The translations under genes and the position numbers were made by a program. 64,000 nucleotides of DNA from Polaribacter sp. (GTDB lineage Bacteria; Bacteroidota; Bacteroidia; Flavobacteriales; Flavobacteriaceae). The stretch covers positions 1 through 64,000 of the forward strand of contig NZ_JAHEHX010000018.1 in assembly GCF_024639685.1 (NCBI RefSeq), given 5' to 3'. Of this stretch, positions 41,741-50,025 are shown piece by piece. Position 1 is the first letter of the stretch. Each line of letters opens with the position of its first letter. The notes beneath the pieces are model-generated. The model was not told the DNA's origin and did no database searches. It saw only the letters and a program-made list of their open reading frames with translations.

Positions 41741-41768
41741 ACAAGCGAAGCTAACAAATGATGAAAAA

Positions 41769-43184
41769 CTAAATCTTATTATAAAATTTTATTAATTTGT
41801 TTTCCATCAATTCATTGTCTGGTATGGAAACCAATTCTTCTTTAAATAGTTTATCTAAGCTGTGCTTGTCTCTAATAACAATAGGATATAATTCCCTTAC
41901 TCTTTTTTCTAATAAACTTTTTATAAGTTTTACATCTCGTTTAGTTGTTAAAATGCAATCGTGAATTATTAAAGCAAATTTATCTTTAGGTATTTTTTTA
42001 TAAACCTCAACAAATATATTAGCTTCAGCACTTTGACCAATATGACTAACTTTCTTATAATCCTCTTTGTCTTTTATGTTATTAATCCAATTAAAAACAT
42101 TTGGAAATAACTCTATGAGAGCTTTGTTACCGTCATTTCTATAATTCTTAGCATTAATGATAGTTAATATTTCTTTTTTAAGATTATAATAGTTTTGAAT
42201 CTTACTAAAGTATTCTGAGTTTTCTTTAACATACTTATAAATACCACCATTTAAAACTAAGCTAAGACACAAATCATACTCATCTTGAAATGTGTCACTC
42301 CAATTTGATTTAGTCCATTTAAGCCACTCTAAAAATATAATAGATGGTTGGGCAGAACTCATATCAACTTCCCATATATGGTTATTAGTTTTAGTCCTAA
42401 GACACTTTCTAACTTGTCTAGGCATAAAAGCAAAAGTATGATAGACTCTTCCCGATTTAGCACTAGAAGTCAAGTAATTTACATACTGTTCTAGTAATTT
42501 TTTCGGGTCATCAACATTATTTAAATTTACAAATCGTTTATAAAAATCTTCATACCTCTTTTTCTTATTTATGTAGTTTTTGTCTTTAGACAATTTTAAC
42601 GCTAATTGGTCTAAAAACATCTCAACCTCTGCATCTGTCATTCTATCAAATTCATTCTCTTTGACATAATCAAAAGGGTCAAAGTAAGCATCAACTAAAA
42701 AATCTTGTTTTTCTATAACACTTAATTTAGCTGTATTGGTAGCAATCTTTTTATACAAGGGGTTATCCAAAACCTCTCTAATTCTTTCTTCATTAATACG
42801 GTTGTATTGACGTCTAAATTTTTCTGTTTTAATATCAATATCCTCTATTCCTAACTTAACAGCTTTGTCAGTTAATCTAAATGATTTAGAAAATCTATTA
42901 GTTGAGTAAGTGTTGTTAATTTGTAATATACCCAAGCCTAACAAACAATTTTCAATATCCTTATAATTCCTATTAGTTAAATATCTTTTTAAAAAACTTG
43001 AATGTAGATTAACAAATTCCTCATAAGGTTGTTCTCGTTGAATGTTAATACAAGCAACTGAAGTAATAAACCAATTACATCTATCAAATAATAATAACTT
43101 TTTCTCCTCTGTTGATTGTCTTTTGTATTGAGAAGAGGTAGTTAGTAATTCAAAAAAACCATTAATTGTATAAAGTGTTTTCAA
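41769..43184 (-). CDS. Protein with winged helix and family A DNA polymerase-like palm
   Basis: 471 residues from a TTG start. Residues 60-112 (SSFLKRYLTNRNYKDIENCLLG, then GILQIN and SKSFRLTDKAV) resemble a replication-type winged helix. 'HIWEVDMSSAQPSIIFLEW' (Asp274) looks like polymerase motif A (DxSxxE/Q), and 'FALIIHDCILTTKRDVKLIKSLL' (His408, Asp409) like motif C (HDE) of family A polymerases, with 'SAEANIFVEVYKKI' before it as in 'Q..aAd......'. Between them 'KNYRNDGNKALIELFPNVFNWI' takes the place of the fingers. No exonuclease domain. I infer a compact polymerase or polymerase-derived Rep protein of a mobile element; the assignment is by motif order only. A 46-bp palindrome lies just before the start. 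Confidence 0.5.
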   Translation of the reverse strand: MKTLYTINGFFELLTTSSQYKRQSTEEKKLLLFDRCNWFITSVACINIQREQPYEEFVNLHSSFLKRYLTNRNYKDIENCLLGLGILQINNTYSTNRFSKSFRLTDKAVKLGIEDIDIKTEKFRRQYNRINEERIREVLDNPLYKKIATNTAKLSVIEKQDFLVDAYFDPFDYVKENEFDRMTDAEVEMFLDQLALKLSKDKNYINKKKRYEDFYKRFVNLNNVDDPKKLLEQYVNYLTSSAKSGRVYHTFAFMPRQVRKCLRTKTNNHIWEVDMSSAQPSIIFLEWLKWTKSNWSDTFQDEYDLCLSLVLNGGIYKYVKENSEYFSKIQNYYNLKKEILTIINAKNYRNDGNKALIELFPNVFNWINNIKDKEDYKKVSHIGQSAEANIFVEVYKKIPKDKFALIIHDCILTTKRDVKLIKSLLEKRVRELYPIVIRDKHSLDKLFKEELVSIPDNELMENKLIKFYNKI

Positions 43185-43200
43185 AACTGCACCACATATG

Positions 43201-43246
43201 ATAAGATAGATTACTAAGATACTAAAATCTTAGTGAGATATCTTAT
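43201..43246. promoter_or_regulatory. 46-bp nested palindrome upstream of the polymerase-like gene
   Basis: Outer arms ATAAGATA/TATCTTAT and inner arms ACTAAGAT/ATCTTAGT are both perfect and evenly spaced (4-base spacers, 6-base centre). It starts 17 bases before the start codon. Candidate operator for autoregulation or an origin-type structure. The AT-rich spacer beyond it (to about 43440) also holds a 10-base repeat (atatattgat, two copies near 43382-43405). Confidence 0.55.
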
Positions 43247-43475
43247 TTCTAATATAAATTAATACGTAAATAATATTACTTCTAATATTGAATTAATAAT
43301 ATTAATATAATTTTAATTATGGTATTACAGTTGTATTTCAATTAATTAAGAAAATAAATGGTTAATACATAATATCCTAATATATATTGATATATATTGA
43401 TATATAAGTAAAGCTAGTTTTTATTTAATTTTCATTAAATTGCTATCAACAATTAAATTGGAATTAAGATTAAAT

Positions 43476-43604
43476 AAGCACATTCATCTCTTAGTTGGTA
43501 TAGATGTTGTAGCTGTTCCTACTGGAATAATAATTGCTTCATTTGTAGAGGTTTTAAATGAAGACAAAAGCAAAAATACTACAGAAATAAGTAAAATCCT
43601 ATGA
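43476..43604 (+). pseudogene. Gene-tail remnant R4, right copy: C-terminus of a voltage-gated K+ channel-like protein
   Basis: Plus-strand codons read HLLVGIDVVAVPTGIIIASF, then VEVLNEDKSKN and a stop that overlaps the ATG of the MazG-like gene. 'G...vAvPtGIi...F.e.l' is the end of the pore-lining S6 helix of Kv-type channels. The selectivity filter and all earlier helices are missing, so this is a body-less 3' end. Confidence 0.6.
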
Positions 43605-43930
43605 GTGATATAAAGATAATAACTGATAAATTAATTGAGTTTAGAAATGAACGTGATTGGGAACAATTCCATAATCCAAAAGACTTAGCTTTAGCAATAA
43701 ATATCGAATCAAGTGAATTACTTGAAGAGTTCTTGTGGAAAAAATACGAAGATGCTAAAATTGAAAAAGTAAAAGAAGAATTAGCTGATGTTTTTGCTTA
43801 CGCTTTTTTACTTGCAGAAAAATATGACTTTAATGTAAAACAAATAGTTTTTGAAAAAATAGAAAGTAATGGGAAAAAATACCCAATTGACAAAGCAAAG
43901 GGAACAGCTAAAAAGTATAATGACCTATGA
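43601..43930 (+). CDS. MazG-like nucleotide pyrophosphohydrolase
   Basis: 109 residues. 'ERDWEQFHNPKDLALAINIESSELLEEFLW' and 'EKVKEELADVFAYAFLLAEKY' carry the paired acidic motifs (E-x-x-E and E-x-x-D) of the all-alpha MazG/dUTPase-like superfamily, which hydrolyse (d)NTPs to monophosphates and pyrophosphate with Mg2+. The length is normal for the stand-alone short form. The stop overlaps the start of the following helicase-nuclease (ATGA), so the two are translated together. The combination suggests nucleotide-pool control within a defence-type pair; this role is inferred. Confidence 0.8.
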   Translation: MSDIKIITDKLIEFRNERDWEQFHNPKDLALAINIESSELLEEFLWKKYEDAKIEKVKEELADVFAYAFLLAEKYDFNVKQIVFEKIESNGKKYPIDKAKGTAKKYNDL

Positions 43931-45651
43931 AACTATCCTTTGACTTATCAGTTGAGGTCTCTGAAAAATATGATTTTAACAAAGAATCATTAAATAAAAT
44001 AAATGATAATCCTTGGGTAAAAAGTCAATGGCCTTTAGTTTATTTTATACAAAACGATGATAAACGTGTTGCTTATGTTGGTGAATCAACCAATTTTTCG
44101 AATCGGATTAAAAATCATTTAGCAAATCCTAAAAAGAGTAATGCATTCAATAAAATATCTATTATTGGTTCTGATAAATTCAACAAATCTGCCACCCTTG
44201 ATATAGAGTCAAAATTAATCCAGTACATTTCTTCAGAAGGTACTTATGAATTACAAAATGGAAATCACGGATTAATCAATCATAATTACTACCAACAAGA
44301 TTTATATAAAAATCTGTTTATAGATATTTGGGGAAAATTGATTGAAAATAAAATTGTAAGTAAATCTTTAGAAGAAATAGAGAATTCTGAACTTTTTAAA
44401 TACTCTCCATATAAATCACTTAACGAAGACCAATACAATTCCGTTTTAGAAATTATTGAAGCTCTGACTGAAAAAAAATCCAACAAAATCTTTATTAAAG
44501 GTAGTGCAGGTACAGGAAAAACAATTCTTGCCACCTATTTAATTAAGCTACTTGGTTCTGATGTTTCTGATACTAATATAGATGATTTTAGTGATAATGA
44601 AATACAAGAAATTAACCTAATAAGAGCATATAAAATAAAATACCCAAAAGCAGAAATTGGATTTGTTGTTGCAATGAGTTCTTTACGAAAGACTTTGCAA
44701 AATGTATTTAGAAAAATACCCGAATTAAAATCATCAATGATAATTAGTCCCTCGGACACTTTCAAAAAAGAATATGATTTATTAATTGTTGATGAAGCCC
44801 ATCGATTAAGACAATATAAAAACATTGGTTGGATGGGTGTTTTTAAGAAGAATAACAGAAAACTTGGACTTGACGATACAGGGACTGAGTTAGATTGGAT
44901 AATTGCAAATAGCAAGAATCAGATATTTTTTTACGATTCAGCACAATCTGTTAAACCTTCAGATATTCCTTCATCTCATTTTGATAAATTATTAAACAAA
45001 CCTGATACGATAGAAATAAAACTAAAATCACAAATGCGTTCTAATGGAGGAAACGACTATATCACATTTGTTGATGACTTGCTAAATATTAAACGTGAGA
45101 ATAAAGATTTTTTTAGACCTGATAATTATGATGTTGTTGTTTTTGATTCGATGAAAGATATGTACGAGCAATTATCTATCAAGGAAGAAAAATATGGATT
45201 ATGTAGATTAATTGCTGGTTATTCTTGGCCTTGGGTATCTCAAAAAGATACAAGTGCGATTGATATTTCAATTGATGGTGTTAATTTACAATGGAACAAA
45301 ACTGATAAAGATTGGATAAATTCAGATGATTCTTTTGAACAAGTTGGTTGTATACATACAACACAAGGTTACGACTTAAATTACACAGGGGTTATTTTTG
45401 GAGAAGAAATTTCGTTTAACGAGGTAACCCAACAAATTGAAATTGACAAATCAAAGTATTTTGATAAAAATGGAAAAAGAGGTATTGAGGATATAGAAGA
45501 ATTAAAAGAATATATAATTAATATTTACAAAACGATAATGTATAGAGGTATAAAAGGTGTTTATATTTATGCTTGTGACAAAAATTTACGTAAATATTTT
45601 AAGAAACATATTTCTACATATGAATATGGAAACAAGTTAAGAAATAAATAG
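43927..45651 (+). CDS. GIY-YIG nuclease fused to DUF2075 (Schlafen group 3-like) helicase
   Basis: 574 residues. An N-terminal GIY-YIG-type nuclease (WPLVYFIQNDDKRVAYVGESTNFSNRIKNHL, about 34-66) is followed by a linker and a superfamily 1-type helicase: Walker A 'FIKGSAGTGKTILATYL' near 188-203, Walker B 'YDLLIVDEAHRLRQ' near 280-292, then 'KLKSQMRSNG', 'TTQGYDLNYTGVIFG' and the late 'MYRGIKGVYIYACD', all diagnostic of DUF2075. This fusion is known from bacterial conflict and restriction contexts. It probably cuts invading nucleic acid. Its last base triplet is also the first of the right direct repeat. Confidence 0.85.
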   Translation: MKLSFDLSVEVSEKYDFNKESLNKINDNPWVKSQWPLVYFIQNDDKRVAYVGESTNFSNRIKNHLANPKKSNAFNKISIIGSDKFNKSATLDIESKLIQYISSEGTYELQNGNHGLINHNYYQQDLYKNLFIDIWGKLIENKIVSKSLEEIENSELFKYSPYKSLNEDQYNSVLEIIEALTEKKSNKIFIKGSAGTGKTILATYLIKLLGSDVSDTNIDDFSDNEIQEINLIRAYKIKYPKAEIGFVVAMSSLRKTLQNVFRKIPELKSSMIISPSDTFKKEYDLLIVDEAHRLRQYKNIGWMGVFKKNNRKLGLDDTGTELDWIIANSKNQIFFYDSAQSVKPSDIPSSHFDKLLNKPDTIEIKLKSQMRSNGGNDYITFVDDLLNIKRENKDFFRPDNYDVVVFDSMKDMYEQLSIKEEKYGLCRLIAGYSWPWVSQKDTSAIDISIDGVNLQWNKTDKDWINSDDSFEQVGCIHTTQGYDLNYTGVIFGEEISFNEVTQQIEIDKSKYFDKNGKRGIEDIEELKEYIINIYKTIMYRGIKGVYIYACDKNLRKYFKKHISTYEYGNKLRNK

Positions 45652-45780
45652 TTATCAAAGCAATCGTTAGAAAAATTATTTACACATTACATTTCTTATC
45701 TATGGAGGGTTTATACCTAGACATAAAGATAGGCTTCAATAAATTTATTAGAGTTCGTTTTTGGTAAACTATTTTATACT

Positions 45781-46017
45781 ATGAATCATTTAGAGTTTTT
45801 TATTAATAGAGTAAATGTGAATGATGTACCCACTCTAAATAAAGAGCAATTTAAGTTTATACTCAAAGCTATAAATCTCGAAGGACAAATTCAAGCTTTA
45901 GATACTGTAGATAATAAAATAATGGTGTCAGAACAAAGACAAAAACTACTAAAAGAATTTAATAAGTTAACAAAAAGAAGAAAACCAGAATTAATTTATA
46001 AAGATTTACATTTCTAA
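45781..46017 (+). CDS. Small conserved ORF in right direct repeat, full-length form
   Basis: 78 residues, MNHLEFFINRVNVNDVP to YKDLHF: acidic-basic mixed, helical, basic near the end (KKLTKRRKPEL is the reading around residue 66). No family recognised. The substitution pattern against the left copy (mostly silent) supports a translated protein. The 130-base leader is conserved too and contains another short frame (MEGLYLDIKI...). Possible excision or regulatory protein of an integrating element; not shown. Confidence 0.55.
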   Translation: MNHLEFFINRVNVNDVPTLNKEQFKFILKAINLEGQIQALDTVDNKIMVSEQRQKLLKEFNKLTKRRKPELIYKDLHF

Positions 46018-46247
46018 GATATTTAGTTTAATGAGATTAAGCAATAAATGAATTTGTAGAAATGGAATACTAAGTATTTTTTTGGCTTGTTTTACCTTAA
46101 AAAATTAAATGTGTGTCAAATGTGTGTCAATTCTATGCCAAAATCATAAACTAATTTAAAATAAAATCTTAAATTTACAGAAGTGACAAGTGACTTTAAA
46201 AGGTATGGAAATTGTTGTTAACCCTTATAAAAATTAAGTTTTACCCA

Positions 46248-46277
46248 ACAAAAAAGCTTCACATTTCTGTGAAGCTT
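46248..46277 (-). terminator. Terminator of the tRNA operon
   Basis: A perfect 10-bp hairpin (AAGCTTCACA/TGTGAAGCTT) with a 4-base loop and T run, four bases after the tRNA-Arg 3' end on the minus strand. Confidence 0.85.
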
Positions 46278-46281
46278 TAAG

Positions 46282-46355
46282 TGAGCCCTGAAGGATTCGA
46301 ACCTTCGACCGCCTCCTTAGAAGGGAGGTGCTCTATCCAGCTGAGCTAAGAGCCC
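46282..46355 (-). tRNA. tRNA-Arg(UCU)
   Basis: Minus strand. The acceptor begins GGGCTCT and pairs with AGGGCTC, with two G-U pairs. The D-arm follows the usual TAGCTCAGCTGG pattern. Anticodon loop CTTCTAA in a 5-bp stem (CCTCC/GGAGG) gives anticodon UCU. T-arm GAAGG-TTCGAAT-CCTTC. CCA is not encoded. Last of three tRNAs in one transcript. Its 3' end touches the direct repeat. Confidence 0.95.
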
Positions 46356-46384
46356 GTAGTTTTTATGTTTCTACGAAAACAGTG

Positions 46385-46459
46385 TCGGGGTGGCAGGATT
46401 CGAACCTGCGACCTCCTCGTCCCAAACGAGGCGCGATGACCGGGCTACGCTACACCCCG
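46385..46459 (-). tRNA. tRNA-Pro(UGG)
   Basis: Acceptor CGGGGTG/CACCCCG; anticodon loop TTTGGGA in stem CCTCG/CGAGG gives UGG; T-arm GCAGG-TTCGAAT-CCTGC. The first base pair C-G is the expected proline identity feature of bacterial tRNA-Pro. Confidence 0.95.
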
Positions 46460-46470
46460 AGTGCAATTTG

Positions 46471-46553
46471 CGGAGAGACAGGGACTCGAACCCTGGCGAC
46501 CAAAAAGGTCGACAGATTAGCAATCTGCTGCATTACCACTCTGCCACCTCTCC
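46471..46553 (-). tRNA. tRNA-Ser(GCU)
   Basis: Long variable arm (CGACC/GGTCG stem) as in class II tRNAs; acceptor GGAGAGG/TCTCTCC with discriminator G; anticodon loop TTGCTAA in stem GCAGA/TCTGT gives GCU. Confidence 0.95.
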
Positions 46554-46652
46554 AAATAATTCAACTATTAAATAGTAGAAATAAATTGCGAGTGCAAATG
46601 TAATATTACAAATGTAATTTACCAAGGTTTTTTATCCTTTTTATTATTTTTT

Positions 46653-48716
46653 TTATTCAGGGTATTCTACACGTAAATGGTAGATATTCATTAACTTTTT
46701 CTTAATCACCTTTTTAATAATTTTTATCTCTCTAAACGTAATATCTGAATTTAAAAATTGATTGTCAGACATCTGTTTATCTATTATTTTATCTATCAAT
46801 AAGTTAATAGATTGTGCAGTTGGGTTTTGAATACTTTTAGAAGCTGCCTCTGCTGCATCACACATCATTAAAATAGCTGTTTCTTTAGAAAAAGGTATAG
46901 GGCCTTTGTATTTAAAGAGATCAATTGGTATTGTAGTATCTGGATTTTGCTCTTGCTCTTTCTTATAAAAATAATAAGTAGAACTTGTACCATGATGTGT
47001 TCTTATAAAATCTATTATACGATCAGGTAAATTATACTTTTTAGCCAACTCTACCCCCTTTATAACATGATCTATAATTATTTTACTACTATCTCGTGGT
47101 GATAAATCATTGTGTGGATTAACGCTTGTTGCTTGATTTTCTATAAAATACATGGGATTTAGCATTTTACCAATATCATGATACAAAGCCCCAGTTCTTA
47201 CCAGCATAGAATTGGCACTTATTTCATTTGCTGCAGCTTCTGCTAAATTTGCTACTTGCATAGAATGCTGAAATGTACCTGGTGCTTTTTCATTTAACTC
47301 TCTTAATAATTTAGTATTTGTATTCGATAATTCTAAAAGTGTTACATCTGATACAAGTCCAAATACTTTTTCATAAATGTAGATTAAAATAATAGATAGA
47401 AAAGACAACAGTCCATTCATGGCAAAAAGGAAAAAATAATCCCAATTTATTTGAGATATATTACCTTCTTTAATTACAGAAAAAGCAAAATAAGTTAGCA
47501 TGTAAATACCTGTAATTTGTGCTACCGAAATAAATAAATTAGCTCTTTTATATAGTTCAGATACTGAAAGTATAGTAACAATACCTGCAATTATATGCAA
47601 ATAGATAAACTCAAAACTATTAGGTACAATATAGCCTAACAACAATACGGTTAATACATGAGTGAACAACCCTAACCTTGCATCAAAAAAAGCTTTTATA
47701 ATAATGGGTAGTATACTTAAAGGTACAATATACAGGTAGTCAGAATTGAATTTAATGACCAATGTTTGTATAAAAATTATAGCAAATACATTAAAAAATA
47801 TGAAAGTAACTTTATTGTTGTTTTCATAAATTTCAAAGCGATATTTATGAAGAAAAAGTAACAACATTAACAAAGCTAAAGCTACTAATATAGTATATCC
47901 TAAAACAATCCAATTATAATTAGAATCTGTCCAAATTTTAGACTCAGATTCGCTTTTTAAAGAGTTTAGAATCGCTAGTTTTTTCCCTTCAACAATATCT
48001 CCTTTTAAAATAATAAGCTCTCCTTCAGACACCTTGCCTTTGGTATACGAGATTCTGTTAATCTCTTTATCAATAATTTTTTCCGTAAAGAGTTTATCAT
48101 AAGACACATTCGGTTTTATGACACTTGCAAGTGTATTTAGGAGTAGTTTTTTATTTAGTAAAAGAGGGGGTTCTTCTAAAGAACTATTAATTACATTTAA
48201 CACTTCTTTAGTCGTTAAAATAGTTTTAAACAATACATCTTCTACTTCATTTTCCTTTTTTAAAGCAATAATTTCATCTTCTTTAACTAAAAAATCATCT
48301 TCTACCGTTTCTAAAAAACCAAAATCATAAATTTTTTTAATTATATTTTCTCCCAAAGCTGTAAGCTCTATAAGAGCTGTTATATCTAGAGAATCATTAA
48401 ATTTTTGATTAGAAATTTTATTTCGAAAAGCAGTAGTTACTTCATTTAAAACTTTTGTATCGTATTGGTAATATAGCTTTGCATTTGATTTAATTTGTTG
48501 CTTTTCCAAACTAATTTCATCTGCTGTTTTTTGAATAGCTAAATCGAACGTAGCATACAAATTATCATATTTCCATAACTGCCCATTATTAAAATCGTAT
48601 TTAAACTGTCCTCCTTTTGGAAACAAGTAAACAATAGCAATTGTGGTAAATAAAAATAAGAGTACTTTATAAATGGTGGTATTATTTCTGTATATTTTAT
48701 TGATAAAATCACTCAT
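46653..48716 (-). CDS. 7TM-HD (HDIG) cyclic-di-nucleotide phosphodiesterase-like protein
   Basis: 687 residues from the ATG at 48716 (MSDFINKIYRNNTTIYK). A longer open frame to 48950 would overlap the divergent thiolase gene and is rejected. One N-terminal helix, an extracytoplasmic 7TMR-HDED domain (about 45-265), seven helices (about 285-470), then an HD domain with 'GTFQHSMQVANLAEAAANEI', 'GALYHDIGKMLNPMYF' and 'RTHHGTSS'. This is the PgpH-type architecture; PgpH hydrolyses c-di-AMP in Listeria. The HD residues are intact, so activity is likely. Bacteroidetes carry one such core gene. Confidence 0.85.
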   Translation of the reverse strand: MSDFINKIYRNNTTIYKVLLFLFTTIAIVYLFPKGGQFKYDFNNGQLWKYDNLYATFDLAIQKTADEISLEKQQIKSNAKLYYQYDTKVLNEVTTAFRNKISNQKFNDSLDITALIELTALGENIIKKIYDFGFLETVEDDFLVKEDEIIALKKENEVEDVLFKTILTTKEVLNVINSSLEEPPLLLNKKLLLNTLASVIKPNVSYDKLFTEKIIDKEINRISYTKGKVSEGELIILKGDIVEGKKLAILNSLKSESESKIWTDSNYNWIVLGYTILVALALLMLLLFLHKYRFEIYENNNKVTFIFFNVFAIIFIQTLVIKFNSDYLYIVPLSILPIIIKAFFDARLGLFTHVLTVLLLGYIVPNSFEFIYLHIIAGIVTILSVSELYKRANLFISVAQITGIYMLTYFAFSVIKEGNISQINWDYFFLFAMNGLLSFLSIILIYIYEKVFGLVSDVTLLELSNTNTKLLRELNEKAPGTFQHSMQVANLAEAAANEISANSMLVRTGALYHDIGKMLNPMYFIENQATSVNPHNDLSPRDSSKIIIDHVIKGVELAKKYNLPDRIIDFIRTHHGTSSTYYFYKKEQEQNPDTTIPIDLFKYKGPIPFSKETAILMMCDAAEAASKSIQNPTAQSINLLIDKIIDKQMSDNQFLNSDITFREIKIIKKVIKKKLMNIYHLRVEYPE

Positions 48717-48831
48717 AAAAACAAGACTTATATAAACAAACTTACAGTAAAAAAATGAGTGGTAAAAATTAAGGTTTCTTTTTGATTTAAAATGGTTATT
48801 TTCGTACGACCAATAAAACAAAAAAATACAT

Positions 48832-50007
48832 ATGAAAGAAGTTGTAATCGTATCTGTAGCAAGAACACCTATAGGTAGTTTTATGGGAAGTTTATCAGCA
48901 ATACCAGCTCCAAAATTAGGAGCAACAGCTATAAAAGGAGCATTAGACAAAATAAACCTAAATCCTCAGTTAGTACAAGAGGTTTTTATGGGGAATGTAG
49001 TTTCTGCTGGCTTAGGTCAGGCTCCTGCAAGACAGGCAGCCATCTATGCAGGTATTCCAGATAGCGTTCCATGTACAACCGTAAATAAAGTATGTGCCTC
49101 TGGAATGAAAGCTATTATGTTAGCAGCACAAACTATTGCTTTAGGAGATGCTGATGTTGTAGTTGCTGGGGGAATGGAAAATATGAGTGAAATACCTCAT
49201 TATCAACACGCTAGAAATGGATCTAAATTTGGGCCTATTACATTAGAGGACGGAATGCAGAAAGATGGATTAGTAGATGCATATCAAAGAGTAGCAATGG
49301 GAGTTTGTGCGGATGAATGTGCTGCTACTCACAATTTCTCTAGAGAAGATCAAGATGCATTTGCAATTCAGTCTTATAACAGATCTGCTAAAGCTTGGGC
49401 TACAGGAAAATTCAACGATGAAATTGTACCTGTTTCTATACCTCAACGAAGAGGAGAACCTATTATTTTTTCTGAAGATGAGGAATTTAAAAATGTTAAA
49501 AAAGAAAAAATACCAGCATTAAGACCTGCCTTTACAAAAGAAGGAACTGTTACCGCAGCTAATGCATCTACTATAAATGATGGTGGAGCTGCATTGGTTT
49601 TAATGTCAGCAGATAAAGCTAAGGAACTTCATCTAACTCCTATTGCTAAAATAAAAAGTTACGCAGACGCAGCTCACGAACCAAAATGGTTTACCACTGC
49701 CCCTGCAAAAGCTTTACCTAAGGCATTAGCAAAAGCAAATATATCTATTGATGATGTAGACTACTTTGAGTTAAATGAAGCGTTTTCTGTAGTTGGTTTA
49801 GCTAACATGAAATTATTAGGTATTACCGATAAAAACACAAACGTAAATGGTGGTGCTGTCTCTTTAGGACATCCTTTAGGAGTATCTGGTGCTAGAATTG
49901 TTATTGCTTTAACATCTGTATTAAAACAAAATAATGGTAACATTGGAGCTGCTGCTATTTGTAACGGTGGTGGTGGTGCTAGTGCTCTAATTTTAGAAAG
50001 CATATAA
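48832..50007 (+). CDS. Acetyl-CoA C-acetyltransferase (thiolase)
   Basis: 391 residues, normal length. 'VNKVCASGMKA' holds the acyl-accepting Cys88; 'GGAVSLGHPLGVSGAR' the catalytic His near 347; 'AAICNGGGGASALILE' the second Cys near 377 that deprotonates the nucleophile. It condenses two acetyl-CoA to acetoacetyl-CoA or cleaves 3-ketoacyl-CoA; sequence features favour the biosynthetic/acetoacetyl type (atoB/phaA-like), but direction cannot be told. Cytoplasmic tetramer in the family. The NlpC/P60 gene follows after 18 bases, so the two may be co-transcribed. Confidence 0.93.
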   Translation: MKEVVIVSVARTPIGSFMGSLSAIPAPKLGATAIKGALDKINLNPQLVQEVFMGNVVSAGLGQAPARQAAIYAGIPDSVPCTTVNKVCASGMKAIMLAAQTIALGDADVVVAGGMENMSEIPHYQHARNGSKFGPITLEDGMQKDGLVDAYQRVAMGVCADECAATHNFSREDQDAFAIQSYNRSAKAWATGKFNDEIVPVSIPQRRGEPIIFSEDEEFKNVKKEKIPALRPAFTKEGTVTAANASTINDGGAALVLMSADKAKELHLTPIAKIKSYADAAHEPKWFTTAPAKALPKALAKANISIDDVDYFELNEAFSVVGLANMKLLGITDKNTNVNGGAVSLGHPLGVSGARIVIALTSVLKQNNGNIGAAAICNGGGGASALILESI

Positions 50008-50025
50008 TCTATTAAACACACTTTT

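Larger units (their letters stand above)
6157..46284. mobile_element. Candidate tRNA-adjacent accretion island bounded by direct repeats
   Basis: Two ~635 bp direct repeats enclose about 39 kb of mostly accessory genes, and the right one abuts tRNA-Arg(UCU), a common integration target. The region holds defence-like operons, body-less gene tails and a serine recombinase fragment. No intact integrase, relaxase or phage structural gene is seen, and some content (glutamate synthase-family protein, yidD, nucleotidase) is not typical cargo. A segmental duplication is the main alternative. Confidence 0.4.
45649..46284. repeat. Right copy of ~635 bp direct repeat
   Basis: Matches 6157-6791 in the same orientation. 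It starts at the TAG of the DUF2075 gene and ends three bases inside tRNA-Arg. It contains the full-length version of the small ORF, the tandem motif atgtgtgtcaa/atgtgtgtcaa (46110-46131) and the tRNA terminator. Confidence 0.9.

Noticed and set aside
46328-46603. Two plus-strand ORFs of 91 and 61 residues
   Set aside because: They are antisense to the three tRNA genes and made of tRNA sequence.
48717-48950. Upstream extension of the HD-domain protein
   Set aside because: It would overlap the thiolase start on the other strand, and the added residues are an antisense read of thiolase, not family sequence.
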